Shown: positions 1 through 8,608 of the stretch, one piece after another | How positions within the stretch are numbered: the first letter of the stretch is position 1 | How the letters are laid out: every line of letters begins with the position of its first letter | Source of the DNA: an uncultured Clostridia bacterium | GTDB taxonomy: Bacteria; Bacillota; Clostridia; Christensenellales; UBA1242 | DNA: 34,979 nucleotides | Assembly: GCA_947627545.1 (NCBI GenBank) | Contig: CANQWK010000013.1 | Span: forward strand, 1 to 34,979 | Direction of reading: 5' to 3' | Position numbers and translations under genes: made by a program | Notes under the pieces: generated by a model | The model's database searches: none | Seen by the model: the letters and a program-made list of their open reading frames with translations, nothing else | What the model was told of the DNA's origin: nothing

Positions 1-45
1 TGCAAGTGCTTTTAACAATATTTTTTTAAAATCATAAATTATATT

Positions 46-711
46 ATGTTAAACAAATTAAAACCCACCATTGCAATTATTGATAGTGGAATTGGTGGCA
101 TTAGTATTTTAAAGGACATTTTAAATAAATATCACAGTGGAAATTACATATATTTTGCAGATAATTTATATTTACCTTACGGAAAGCATACCAAAAGCTT
201 TGTAAAAAATAGGGTAGAAAAAATAATAAAAATGCTTAAAGATAACTATCTTGCCGACATAATTATAGTGGCTTGCAATACAGCTTCAAGTTGCATTAAT
301 AATGATTTAAATTTTGTATATAAATTAACATTTAACGGAAATTACACGTTTTTAACAACTTCATTAACAAAAAAGAATATAAATAACCCTTCTATTGCCG
401 ACAAAACGCTGGCGAAAATAATTGAAAAAAATATATTTAACAAAACAAAAATGGAAAGAATAATAAAACAACATATAAAAAAGTATCATTTAGATAATTT
501 AAAAAATTTAGTTTTAGCGTGCACTCATTATGAACTTGTATATGATATTTTTAAAAAATTTTTACCAAACACAAATGTATTGAAAAATAGTTCAAATTTA
601 ATAAATAAGCTGAATTTCAACCCTCAAACTGACCAAACAAACATAATTTTGCTGCAATCTAAAGCTAGCAAATCATATCAAGATAATTTTTATAAGTTAA
701 TAAGGAGTTAA
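46..711 (+). CDS. murI: Glutamate racemase (short form)
   Basis: Converts L-glutamate to D-glutamate for peptidoglycan. Family motifs seen: DSGIGG (Asp13, Ser14), PYGKHT after residue 43, ACNTAS with the first catalytic Cys77, and LACTHYE with the second catalytic Cys159. At 221 residues it is about 40 shorter than typical racemases (around 260). The loss lies mainly between the two cysteines, where the usual conserved (I/V)xPG segment cannot be seen. The ATG has no Shine-Dalgarno sequence. A weak promoter-like pair, TTAACA (12-17) and TAAATT (35-40) with a 17-bp spacer, lies just upstream, so the message may be leaderless. It sits 3 bp before glmS, probably as a two-gene operon for cell-wall precursors. 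The family call is firm; full activity is less certain because of the deletion. Confidence 0.88.
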   Translation: MLNKLKPTIAIIDSGIGGISILKDILNKYHSGNYIYFADNLYLPYGKHTKSFVKNRVEKIIKMLKDNYLADIIIVACNTASSCINNDLNFVYKLTFNGNYTFLTTSLTKKNINNPSIADKTLAKIIEKNIFNKTKMERIIKQHIKKYHLDNLKNLVLACTHYELVYDIFKKFLPNTNVLKNSSNLINKLNFNPQTDQTNIILLQSKASKSYQDNFYKLIRS

Positions 712-714
712 TTT

Positions 715-2388
715 ATGTGTGGAATTTTTGGATACATAGGAAAAGAAAATGCCTATAATCAAGTTTTAGAAGGATTAAAACTATTGCAATATCGAGGATA
801 CGATTCATGCGGTATAGCTTATTATAACAACCAACATTTTGAAGTCGAAAAAGCTATTGGAGCATTAACTAATTTAAAAAATGTTAATACAAAATCAAAT
901 ATAGCTTTTGGGCATACCAGGTGGGCCACAAATGGTAAAGTTACAATTTCAAACACACATCCACATACTTCTTATGACGGAAATTTTACAATTGTTCACA
1001 ATGGTATTATAGAAAATGCTAATAAATTAAAAGAACAGTTAGAAAAGCAAGGTGTTGTTTTTAGTTCGCAAACAGACACCGAAGTAATAGCAAATTTATT
1101 GACATGTTTAAACGGCTCACCTGACCAACGAATTCTATCTTTACATAAGTATCTAGAAGGAAGTTACTCGCTAATAATAGGTTTAAAAGATGGCACAATA
1201 TATCTTGTTAAAAAGTTTAGTCCGCTAAATCTTTTAAAATGCAACGGCGAAATATATATTTCAAGTGATAGTTCTAGTTTAAAATCTGGCGAACTTTACT
1301 GTTTAAAAGACTATGATGTTATTAAAATTTATAATAATGAAATTACTTTATTAAATGGAGAAACATTAAAATTTATTTCACATAACAATAAAATAGAAAA
1401 TTTGTCAATTCAAGGCTACAATCATTATATGCAAAAGGAGATTTTTGAAACTCCAAAAGCAATTTACAACACTTTTAATTTTTTAACAAATATAAACATA
1501 AAAAAGATATTTTGCCATTTTAAAAAATTAACTTTTATAGGTTGCGGCACTGCATTTCACGCCTGCTTAATTGGGCAACAATTGTTTAGTAATTTAAATT
1601 ATGTTACATTTTGCTGTTCTGCGTCTAATTATTCAATAAACAAAAAAATTTCAAAAAAACACTTGCATATTATTGTAAGCCAAAGTGGAGAAACGGCAGA
1701 TTGCATTAAAATTGCAAAACAAATTAAACAATTTAAAGGTAAATTGTTGATAATTACTAATGAAGAAAAAAGCAGTTTAACGCATTTTGCGAATTATACA
1801 ATTTTAACACAAGCTGGCAAGGAAATGGCTGTTGCAAGCACAAAAACATATTGTAGCCAAATTTTTGCATTTGTATATATTGCTGAAAAATTAAAAAATA
1901 TTAATTATTGTTTAGATATAAATGATTTGGTTAATAAACTAAAAAATTATATAAATTCTATAGACATAAGCAGTGCCGTTAAAATCCTACAAAATAAAGA
2001 CAAATTAATAATGGTTGCAAAAGATGCAGATTATATAACATTATTAGAAGCTAGTTTGAAAATAAGAGAAATAGACTATATTTACACATTGCCAATGTAT
2101 TCGGGCGAATTAAAACATGGAACATTATCTTTAATAGATAAAGATAGCGTTGTAATCTGTTTAAATACATCGCATGACAAAAACAGATTGCAAAATGTAA
2201 CAAATGAAATTTTATCTCGAGGTGGCACAACAATAGAATTTAACCTTTACTTAGATAATGTAAAAGAAAATTACAAGCCTATTTTTTACATAATTCCTTT
2301 TCAACTATTAAGTTATAATTTAGCATTAGAAAAGGGCATAAACCCTGATATGCCACGCAATTTAGCAAAAAGTGTAACAGTAGAGTAG
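715..2388 (+). CDS. glmS: Glutamine--fructose-6-phosphate aminotransferase (isomerizing)
   Basis: Makes glucosamine-6-phosphate from fructose-6-phosphate and glutamine, the entry step to UDP-GlcNAc. The N-terminal class II glutamine amidotransferase starts MCGIFGYIG, so Cys2 becomes the N-terminal nucleophile, and it carries GHTRWATNG and HNGIIEN. Two SIS sugar-isomerase domains follow (GCGTAFHA, SQSGETADC, ASTKTY, ELKHGTLSLID), with the usual C-terminal PRNLAKSVTVE. Its 557 residues are somewhat below the usual 600 or so. A strong AAGGAG precedes the ATG and overlaps the murI tail. No glmS ribozyme is possible upstream because murI ends 3 bp away. The stop codon abuts that of the convergent PBP gene with no spacer. 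Confidence 0.97.
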   Translation: MCGIFGYIGKENAYNQVLEGLKLLQYRGYDSCGIAYYNNQHFEVEKAIGALTNLKNVNTKSNIAFGHTRWATNGKVTISNTHPHTSYDGNFTIVHNGIIENANKLKEQLEKQGVVFSSQTDTEVIANLLTCLNGSPDQRILSLHKYLEGSYSLIIGLKDGTIYLVKKFSPLNLLKCNGEIYISSDSSSLKSGELYCLKDYDVIKIYNNEITLLNGETLKFISHNNKIENLSIQGYNHYMQKEIFETPKAIYNTFNFLTNINIKKIFCHFKKLTFIGCGTAFHACLIGQQLFSNLNYVTFCCSASNYSINKKISKKHLHIIVSQSGETADCIKIAKQIKQFKGKLLIITNEEKSSLTHFANYTILTQAGKEMAVASTKTYCSQIFAFVYIAEKLKNINYCLDINDLVNKLKNYINSIDISSAVKILQNKDKLIMVAKDADYITLLEASLKIREIDYIYTLPMYSGELKHGTLSLIDKDSVVICLNTSHDKNRLQNVTNEILSRGGTTIEFNLYLDNVKENYKPIFYIIPFQLLSYNLALEKGINPDMPRNLAKSVTVE

Positions 2389-4629
2389 TTAAACATACCA
2401 TTTCTTTTTGCCGATTTTTATTTCATTATTCAAAAGGTTTATTAAATAGTCTTTTGGCCTTATTTTAATTTCTTTTTCTTCCAAATTGCATTTTAAAACA
2501 TATTTAATTTCATCAAACACAAAAATATTTTTATCTAAAATTGAAATTTCTCCGCTTTGTTCTACAATATTAGCAATTTCTTCAACTCCTTTATTAGTTT
2601 GTTTTATTATTGAATATTGTTTACTTTTATTTGCATTAAATGTTAAATTTGCCCCTGTTTTGTTTAACTCAACTGAAAAATTCATATCTTTATTAAAATT
2701 TTCTTGCGGAGGATTAGAAAGTTTAAAATAATCATATTTCTTATATCTTTCTAAATCTGTTGCTGGCTTAACAATAATGTGATTATCTACGTATTCATTA
2801 TAATCAAAAGGCAATTTTTTTACATTTTCCGGACAATTAAATTCATTAGGTTTTGAATTTTTATACAGAAATGATAAAATTTGTTTATTTATTTGAGTAG
2901 GTTGAACTGAACTAGATAATGAATTTGGCAATTTATTATCTTTTAAATTTCCAATCCAGGTTAGCATTGTATGCTTTGTTGTATAGGCAACATTATATAA
3001 ATCTGTATTATTTTCTCCATTATAAGATGTTCCTGTTTTACTCGCAATGGACAAATTAAGGTCATTTAGCCGCTTAGCAGTTCCTGTTTTTGCCACGTCT
3101 TTAAGCATATCAGTTAATAAAAAACAATCCTCTTCTTTAAAAATTCTTTGAGAAAAATCTTCATAACAATAAATTGATTTTCCATTTTCGTCTAAAATTT
3201 TATCTACAAAACACAAACCTTTGCTTATGCCTAAATTAGCGATTGTAGAGTAGGCAGATAATAAATCTATAACTTTTATTCCATTTTTTGTAGAGCCAAG
3301 TGCAAGGCTTAAATTCATATCGCTTTTGTCCAAAATAATGCCTAAGTTAGACAAAGTTTCGCTTGCTTTAGATATTCCAACATAATCCAAAGCTTTAACC
3401 GCAGGTATATTCAACGACCTTGCAACAGCATCTCTTACCGAAACATAACCATAAAATTGCCCATCTGCATTTTTTGGCGAATATCCATTAATATCTATTT
3501 TTTCATCTAATATTTGCGAAGAAGGACTTAATATATTGTGTATTATACAAGGCAAATACACTGCTAATGGTTTTAATGTAGATGCTGGCTGTCTATAAAG
3601 ATTATGTAAATTATAATTGCTATTAGCATAGTATCCAATAACTTTGCCATCGTTATTTGCCACAATAGATAAACTATCTAAATTTTCATTGTCTGTGCTT
3701 TCTTGTAAAACCTCATTATTAGACGTTATTATGTTCTGTTGCAAATTATCATCTTTAAAGGTTACAATTTGAAGTTTTCTATTAATAAGTTCTCGTTCGC
3801 TAATGTTTAATAAACTGCAAGCCTCTAAAATCGCTTCACGCTCATAACTATAATCATATTCATCTTTAGTTAAAATAATTGGAGATTTTACTACATTTTC
3901 ATATTCATCTTTTGTTATATGCTTAGCATTGTATAAAGCTTTTGCAACTAAATTTCTTCTTTCAATAGCATTATTGTAATTTTTTAAAGGGGAGTAATAG
4001 GAAGGAGATTTTATAATTCCTGCTAAACAACAAACTTCGTTAAGAGTTAAATCTTTTGCCGATTTATTGAAATAAGTTTTGCTTGCATTTTCTATTCCAT
4101 AAGCATTCGAGCCAAAATATATTGTGTTTAAATACATTTCTAAAATTTCATCTTTACTAAATTTTTTCTCCATTTTAACGGATAATATAATTTCTTTTAT
4201 TTTTCTTGAAAAAGTTTTTTCGTTCGATAAAAGTGCATTTTTTACTAATTGTTGACTTATTGTAGACGCTCCCTGAGATTTTGAATGTGATGTTAAATTA
4301 ACAAATCCTGCTTTTACAATTCTTTTTAAATCGAACCCATTATGAGAATAAAATCGTTTATCTTCTGTATCTATAAAAGCATTTAAAACATAATCTGGCA
4401 GACTATCTATTTCTATTATAGAACGATTTGAATTATATAATGTGCTATCTGTCATTGAAGCAGAATAGACCTTAATTCCATTGTTTACGCTTGTAAGTTT
4501 GTTAATATCTAATTTATAGGAATTGAATAAAAAAACAATGTAACCTCCAAAAGATAAAAATAAACCTGCTGTTATAATGCACAATATCAGCAAAATCTTT
4601 TTTATTTTTTTAGATTGTTTCTTTTCCAT
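2389..4629 (-). CDS. Class A penicillin-binding protein (transglycosylase/transpeptidase)
   Basis: Bifunctional peptidoglycan synthase anchored in the membrane. The chosen start (MEKKQSKKIKK, 746 residues) puts a basic N-terminus directly before one membrane segment (LLILCIITAGLFLSFGGYIV). The open frame reaches further upstream to 4782, but that would overlap the divergent miaB promoter and add unlikely sequence. The glycosyltransferase domain has EDKRFYSHNGFD and QGASTISQQLVKN. The transpeptidase domain has the active-site serine in PASTLK, the SLN triad in ARSLNIPAV, and SKTGTSY. The C-terminal 120 or so residues lie beyond the core and are probably an extracellular beta-rich tail. No convincing ribosome site is visible. 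It ends flush against glmS with no terminator between. The exact subclass (PBP1a/2c type) is not resolved. Confidence 0.93.
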   Translation of the reverse strand: MEKKQSKKIKKILLILCIITAGLFLSFGGYIVFLFNSYKLDINKLTSVNNGIKVYSASMTDSTLYNSNRSIIEIDSLPDYVLNAFIDTEDKRFYSHNGFDLKRIVKAGFVNLTSHSKSQGASTISQQLVKNALLSNEKTFSRKIKEIILSVKMEKKFSKDEILEMYLNTIYFGSNAYGIENASKTYFNKSAKDLTLNEVCCLAGIIKSPSYYSPLKNYNNAIERRNLVAKALYNAKHITKDEYENVVKSPIILTKDEYDYSYEREAILEACSLLNISERELINRKLQIVTFKDDNLQQNIITSNNEVLQESTDNENLDSLSIVANNDGKVIGYYANSNYNLHNLYRQPASTLKPLAVYLPCIIHNILSPSSQILDEKIDINGYSPKNADGQFYGYVSVRDAVARSLNIPAVKALDYVGISKASETLSNLGIILDKSDMNLSLALGSTKNGIKVIDLLSAYSTIANLGISKGLCFVDKILDENGKSIYCYEDFSQRIFKEEDCFLLTDMLKDVAKTGTAKRLNDLNLSIASKTGTSYNGENNTDLYNVAYTTKHTMLTWIGNLKDNKLPNSLSSSVQPTQINKQILSFLYKNSKPNEFNCPENVKKLPFDYNEYVDNHIIVKPATDLERYKKYDYFKLSNPPQENFNKDMNFSVELNKTGANLTFNANKSKQYSIIKQTNKGVEEIANIVEQSGEISILDKNIFVFDEIKYVLKCNLEEKEIKIRPKDYLINLLNNEIKIGKKKWYV

Positions 4630-4683
4630 TAGCGTTATTATTTGCAAAAATAGGCATTTAATAAGTAAATTTGTTAAAATCAG

Positions 4684-4712
4684 TTGAAAAATAGTTAAAA
4701 TTATTGTATAAT
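4684..4712 (+). promoter_or_regulatory. Promoter of the miaB-mutS-mutL-miaA-ynbB operon
   Basis: TTGAAA (4684-4689), a 17-bp spacer, then a perfect TATAAT (4707-4712). The miaB ATG begins 8 bases after the last base of the -10 box, where transcription would normally start, so the message should be leaderless or nearly so. Confidence 0.8.
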
Positions 4713-4719
4713 CATAGTT

Positions 4720-6051
4720 ATGAATAGTTACGAAGGCAAATCTTTTAATGTTATAACTTATGGCTGCCAAATGAATGTGCATGAATCGGAAAAAATTCGT
4801 GGTATTTTGGCTTCTTTGGGCATGCTTGAAATTGATGACGCAGAAAAAGCCGATGTAGTTGTTTTTAACACTTGTTGCATAAGGGAAGGTGCAGAAGATA
4901 GAGCCTACAACAACATTATGGCATTGCGAAATTCTAAAAAATTAAATCCTAACAAAGTATTAGTTATGTGTGGTTGCATGCCACAACAAAAAAATGGAAA
5001 ATACAATCTTAAAGAAAAATTACCTTTTGTTGATATTATTATAGGAACATATAACATTAATCAATTAGCGCAATATCTTTTAATGTTTGCAGTAAAACAT
5101 AAGCAAATAATAGAAATTGTTAATAGAGCAACAGGAAATATGGATAGCGGCTATTGCATTAGAGATGATAAAATAAATGCCTATGTTAATATAATTTATG
5201 GCTGCAACAAATTTTGTACATATTGCATTGTGCCTTATGTTCGTGGGCGAGAAATAAGTCGTCCTATGGCAGATATTTATAATGAAGTAAAAAATTTAGT
5301 GCAAAATGAAGGGTATAAATACATAACACTTTTAGGCCAAAATGTTAATTCGTATGGCAAAGATTTAAAGGAACAAACCACTTTTGCCGAACTATTAACT
5401 GAACTTTGCCAAATAGAAGGCGATTTTAAAATAAAATTTATGACTTCGCACCCAATGGATTTTGGCGATGATTTAATTAAAGTTATGAAAAAAGAAAACA
5501 AGGTTGCAAAGGCACTTCATTTGCCGGTTCAATCTGGCAGCAGCAGAATTTTGGCAAAAATGAATAGGCACTATGACATAAAACATTATATGAGCATTAT
5601 AAAAAAGGTTAAGCATGCAATTCCTAACATTTCGCTTTCAACTGACATTATAGTAGGCTTTCCAGGTGAAACTGAAAAGGATTTTAACAAAACCTTAAAA
5701 TTATTAAAAAAAGTTAAATATGACCAAGTTTTTGCATTTATGTATTCAAAACGAACAGGCACGCCTGCTGCCGAATTTGAAGAACAAATTGACGAAAAAG
5801 AAAAGAATTTAAGAGTTAATAAATTGTTACGCTTGCAAAAAATAATTCAAAAGGAACAAACCAAAAAATTTTTTAAAAAGACTTTCGATTGTCTAATTCA
5901 ACAGATAAATGGGGTGGCGGTTGGTATAACTGACGGCGGAAAAGAAATTTACATTCCTAACTATAAGTTTGTAAATCAAAATTATTTTGCAAAAGTTAAG
6001 GTGGAAGAAATTAGAAATCATAAGTTATCAGGAGTTATTAATGAAAGATAA
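4720..6051 (+). CDS. miaB: tRNA-2-methylthio-N6-dimethylallyladenosine synthase
   Basis: Radical-SAM methylthiotransferase that adds the 2-methylthio group to i6A37 of tRNAs, acting after MiaA, which is encoded in the same operon. The N-terminal cluster-binding domain has Cys16 (YGCQMN), Cys52 (NTCCIRE) and Cys86 (CGCMPQQ). The radical-SAM motif is Cys162, Cys166 and Cys169 (GCNKFCTYC), followed by VPYVRGRE. The C-terminal part fits a TRAM RNA-binding domain. Length 443 is normal. The start is fixed: Cys16 must be included, and a TAA stop lies in frame at 4696-4698 with no other start codon between. No Shine-Dalgarno sequence is present; the -10 box ends 7 bases before the ATG. The last 11 bp overlap mutS. 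Confidence 0.97.
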   Translation: MNSYEGKSFNVITYGCQMNVHESEKIRGILASLGMLEIDDAEKADVVVFNTCCIREGAEDRAYNNIMALRNSKKLNPNKVLVMCGCMPQQKNGKYNLKEKLPFVDIIIGTYNINQLAQYLLMFAVKHKQIIEIVNRATGNMDSGYCIRDDKINAYVNIIYGCNKFCTYCIVPYVRGREISRPMADIYNEVKNLVQNEGYKYITLLGQNVNSYGKDLKEQTTFAELLTELCQIEGDFKIKFMTSHPMDFGDDLIKVMKKENKVAKALHLPVQSGSSRILAKMNRHYDIKHYMSIIKKVKHAIPNISLSTDIIVGFPGETEKDFNKTLKLLKKVKYDQVFAFMYSKRTGTPAAEFEEQIDEKEKNLRVNKLLRLQKIIQKEQTKKFFKKTFDCLIQQINGVAVGITDGGKEIYIPNYKFVNQNYFAKVKVEEIRNHKLSGVINER

Positions 6052-8599
6052 TGAAGATTTATCGCCTGCGTTAAAACAATATTTAGCAGTAAAGCAACAA
6101 TATCCCGATTGCATACTTTTTTTTCGCATGGGAGACTTTTATGAGATGTTTTTCGAAGACGCCGAGCTTGTAAGTAAAGAACTAGACCTTATTTTAACAG
6201 GTAAAAGTTGCGGACTAGAAGAACGCGCACCTATGTGTGGCATTCCATATCATGCTTACGAACCTTACGCTCAAAAACTTATAGAAAAAGGGTATAAAAT
6301 TGCTATTTGTGAACAAACTGACAAAATTGTAAACAAAATTGTCCAACGTGAAGTTATACGAGTTATAACTCCAGGAACAGTTATCGATACATTGATGTTA
6401 AACGAAGGTTTAAACACCTTTATAATGTGTATTTATAAGTTTAAAGACACAATATCTTATGTATATGGAGATTTATCAACCGGCGAATTAACCGTTGCAG
6501 AATATAGTGGGACAAATTTTTTAACATACATTACCGACCAAATTGTTCGAGTTAACCCTGCTGAAATAATATGTAACACTGAAATGAAAGAACTTTCTAA
6601 ACAATTGCCATTTGCAAAAAACAAAGAAGAATATAAATTTACACAATATTACGAATGGGCGTTTAGTTATTCTAATGCTGAAAAAATGATTTTAAAACAA
6701 TTTAATTTATCTTCTTTAAAGGGATTTGATTTTTCATCTAAACCATGCGTTATTGCAATAGGTGCATTGCTTCAATACTATTACGAAACTCAAAAACGAG
6801 ATTTAAAACATTTAAGAATGCCACGTTTACTACAAGATAACCAATTTATGTATGTAGATACAAATACAAGGCGAAATTTAGAAATTGAACAGACAATGCG
6901 AGATGGTGGTAAAGTTGGCAGTTTGCTTTGGGTGTTTGATAACACCTTAACAAATGGCGGCTCAAGATTAATTCGTAGTTGGATAAGGCAACCACTACAA
7001 AATAAAGAGAAAATAAATGAAAGATTAGATATGGTTGAATGTTTTGTTAACAATGCTTTTTTAAGGGATAGTTTAAAACCTTATTTAAGTAATGTGCAAG
7101 ATATTGAGCGGTTAGTAGGTAAAATTTCTTATGGCAACATCATGCCAAAAGAATGTTTAGCACTTTCAAATTCAATTTCACAAACACCTTATATAAAACA
7201 AATTTTAGTTCAATCAGGCAATGAAAAATTGATAGAATTATCTAAAAAATTAGTAGATACTTCCGCAATTGAAAATTTAATAAATTCTACCATATCGGAA
7301 AAAGCTCCTGCCGTTTTAAAAGATGGAAATTATATAAAAGATGGGTTTAATTCGCAATTAGATAGATATAGAAACATTAAGGATGCCACAGAAAAAGAAC
7401 TAGCGGTCATTCAACAACGAGAAAGAGAAACCACCAATATAAAAAATTTAAAAATAGGTTATAATCGTGTTTTTGGCTATTACATAGAAATTAATAAACA
7501 ATATAGCGAACTTGTGCCGTTTAATTACATAAGAAAACAAACAATTTCAAATAATGAGCGCTATGTAACCGAAGAATTAAAAAAATTAGAAGAAGATATT
7601 TTATCAAGCCATGAAAATGCCATAAAATTAGAAGAAGAAATATATTCTAATTTGAAAAAACAATTAATAGAAAATACAATTGTTTTACAAGACATTGCAA
7701 TAACTTTGTCAACAATCGACTGTATTTATTCACTTGCCACTGTTGCAGTTGCCAACAATTATGTTCGCCCAACAATAACAGATGGTAAAGAAATTGATAT
7801 TAAAGATGGCAGGCATCCTGTTGTTGAAAAGATGTTAAAAGCAGAAAATTTTATTCCAAATGATTGCACATTAAATGATGGCGACCAACGAACAATAATT
7901 TTAACAGGACCTAACATGGCGGGCAAATCAACCTATATGAGGCAAGTAGCATTGATAACATATTTAGCACATGTAGGAAGTTTTGTGCCGGCTTCATCTG
8001 CCAATATTTGTTTGGTTGATAGAATTTTTACTAGAATTGGGGCAAGCGATGATTTGGCTGTTGGTCAATCTACATTTATGGTTGAAATGATTGAAGTAGC
8101 CAACATTCTAAATTATTGCACTAATAATAGTTTAATTATTTTAGACGAAGTAGGTAGAGGTACATCTACTTTTGACGGCTTATCTATCGCTTGGGCAGTT
8201 GTTGAATTTTTATCTAAAAAATTAAAAGCAAAAACGCTTTTTGCCACACATTATCACGAATTAATGCAAATGGAAGGTCAGTATAGCGGCGTTAAAAATT
8301 TTTGCATTTCTATTAAAGAAATTGGCGGAAAACTTGTGTTTTTACGCAAAATTATGCGTGGCGGTGCTACCAAGAGTTACGGAATTGAAGTTGCAAGTTT
8401 AGCAGGGCTTCCAAATGAAATAATTAGTAGGGCAAAAGAATTAATTGTAGAATTTGAAAATGAAAAAAGCATAAATTCATCTAGTTTACCGCAAAGAGAA
8501 AGTGAAATTATAAATATATTAAAAGAATTAGATATTAATACATTATCTCCGTTAACGGCTTTTGAAACGCTTGCACATTTAATTGATATTGTAAAATAG
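6041..8599 (+). CDS. mutS: DNA mismatch repair protein MutS
   Basis: Recognises mismatches and small loops and recruits MutL. The 852 residues have the mismatch-reading GDFYE (Phe33, Glu35), core and clamp domains, and a C-terminal ABC-type ATPase with Walker A GPNMAGKST near residue 625, LDEVGRGTS, and FATHYHEL. The start at 6041 is chosen because AGGAG (6030-6034) lies 6 bases upstream; an earlier ATG in frame lies inside miaB without a ribosome site. It overlaps miaB by 11 bp, suggesting translational coupling. The mutS stop codon lies within the ribosome site of mutL. Confidence 0.98.
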   Translation: MKDNEDLSPALKQYLAVKQQYPDCILFFRMGDFYEMFFEDAELVSKELDLILTGKSCGLEERAPMCGIPYHAYEPYAQKLIEKGYKIAICEQTDKIVNKIVQREVIRVITPGTVIDTLMLNEGLNTFIMCIYKFKDTISYVYGDLSTGELTVAEYSGTNFLTYITDQIVRVNPAEIICNTEMKELSKQLPFAKNKEEYKFTQYYEWAFSYSNAEKMILKQFNLSSLKGFDFSSKPCVIAIGALLQYYYETQKRDLKHLRMPRLLQDNQFMYVDTNTRRNLEIEQTMRDGGKVGSLLWVFDNTLTNGGSRLIRSWIRQPLQNKEKINERLDMVECFVNNAFLRDSLKPYLSNVQDIERLVGKISYGNIMPKECLALSNSISQTPYIKQILVQSGNEKLIELSKKLVDTSAIENLINSTISEKAPAVLKDGNYIKDGFNSQLDRYRNIKDATEKELAVIQQRERETTNIKNLKIGYNRVFGYYIEINKQYSELVPFNYIRKQTISNNERYVTEELKKLEEDILSSHENAIKLEEEIYSNLKKQLIENTIVLQDIAITLSTIDCIYSLATVAVANNYVRPTITDGKEIDIKDGRHPVVEKMLKAENFIPNDCTLNDGDQRTIILTGPNMAGKSTYMRQVALITYLAHVGSFVPASSANICLVDRIFTRIGASDDLAVGQSTFMVEMIEVANILNYCTNNSLIILDEVGRGTSTFDGLSIAWAVVEFLSKKLKAKTLFATHYHELMQMEGQYSGVKNFCISIKEIGGKLVFLRKIMRGGATKSYGIEVASLAGLPNEIISRAKELIVEFENEKSINSSSLPQRESEIINILKELDINTLSPLTAFETLAHLIDIVK

Positions 8600-8608
8600 G
8601 AGAAAAAC

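Noticed and set aside
690..714. glmS ribozyme upstream of glmS
   Set aside because: murI ends 3 bp before glmS, leaving no leader.
4630..4782. N-terminal extension of the PBP gene to 4782
   Set aside because: It would overlap the miaB promoter and start codon and put an odd hydrophobic stretch before the normal basic start and membrane anchor.
8339..8352. Eighth copy of the 14-bp element in mutS
   Set aside because: Only the first 11 bases match (TTTTACGCAAA, then ATT), and the sequence is explained by mutS codons.
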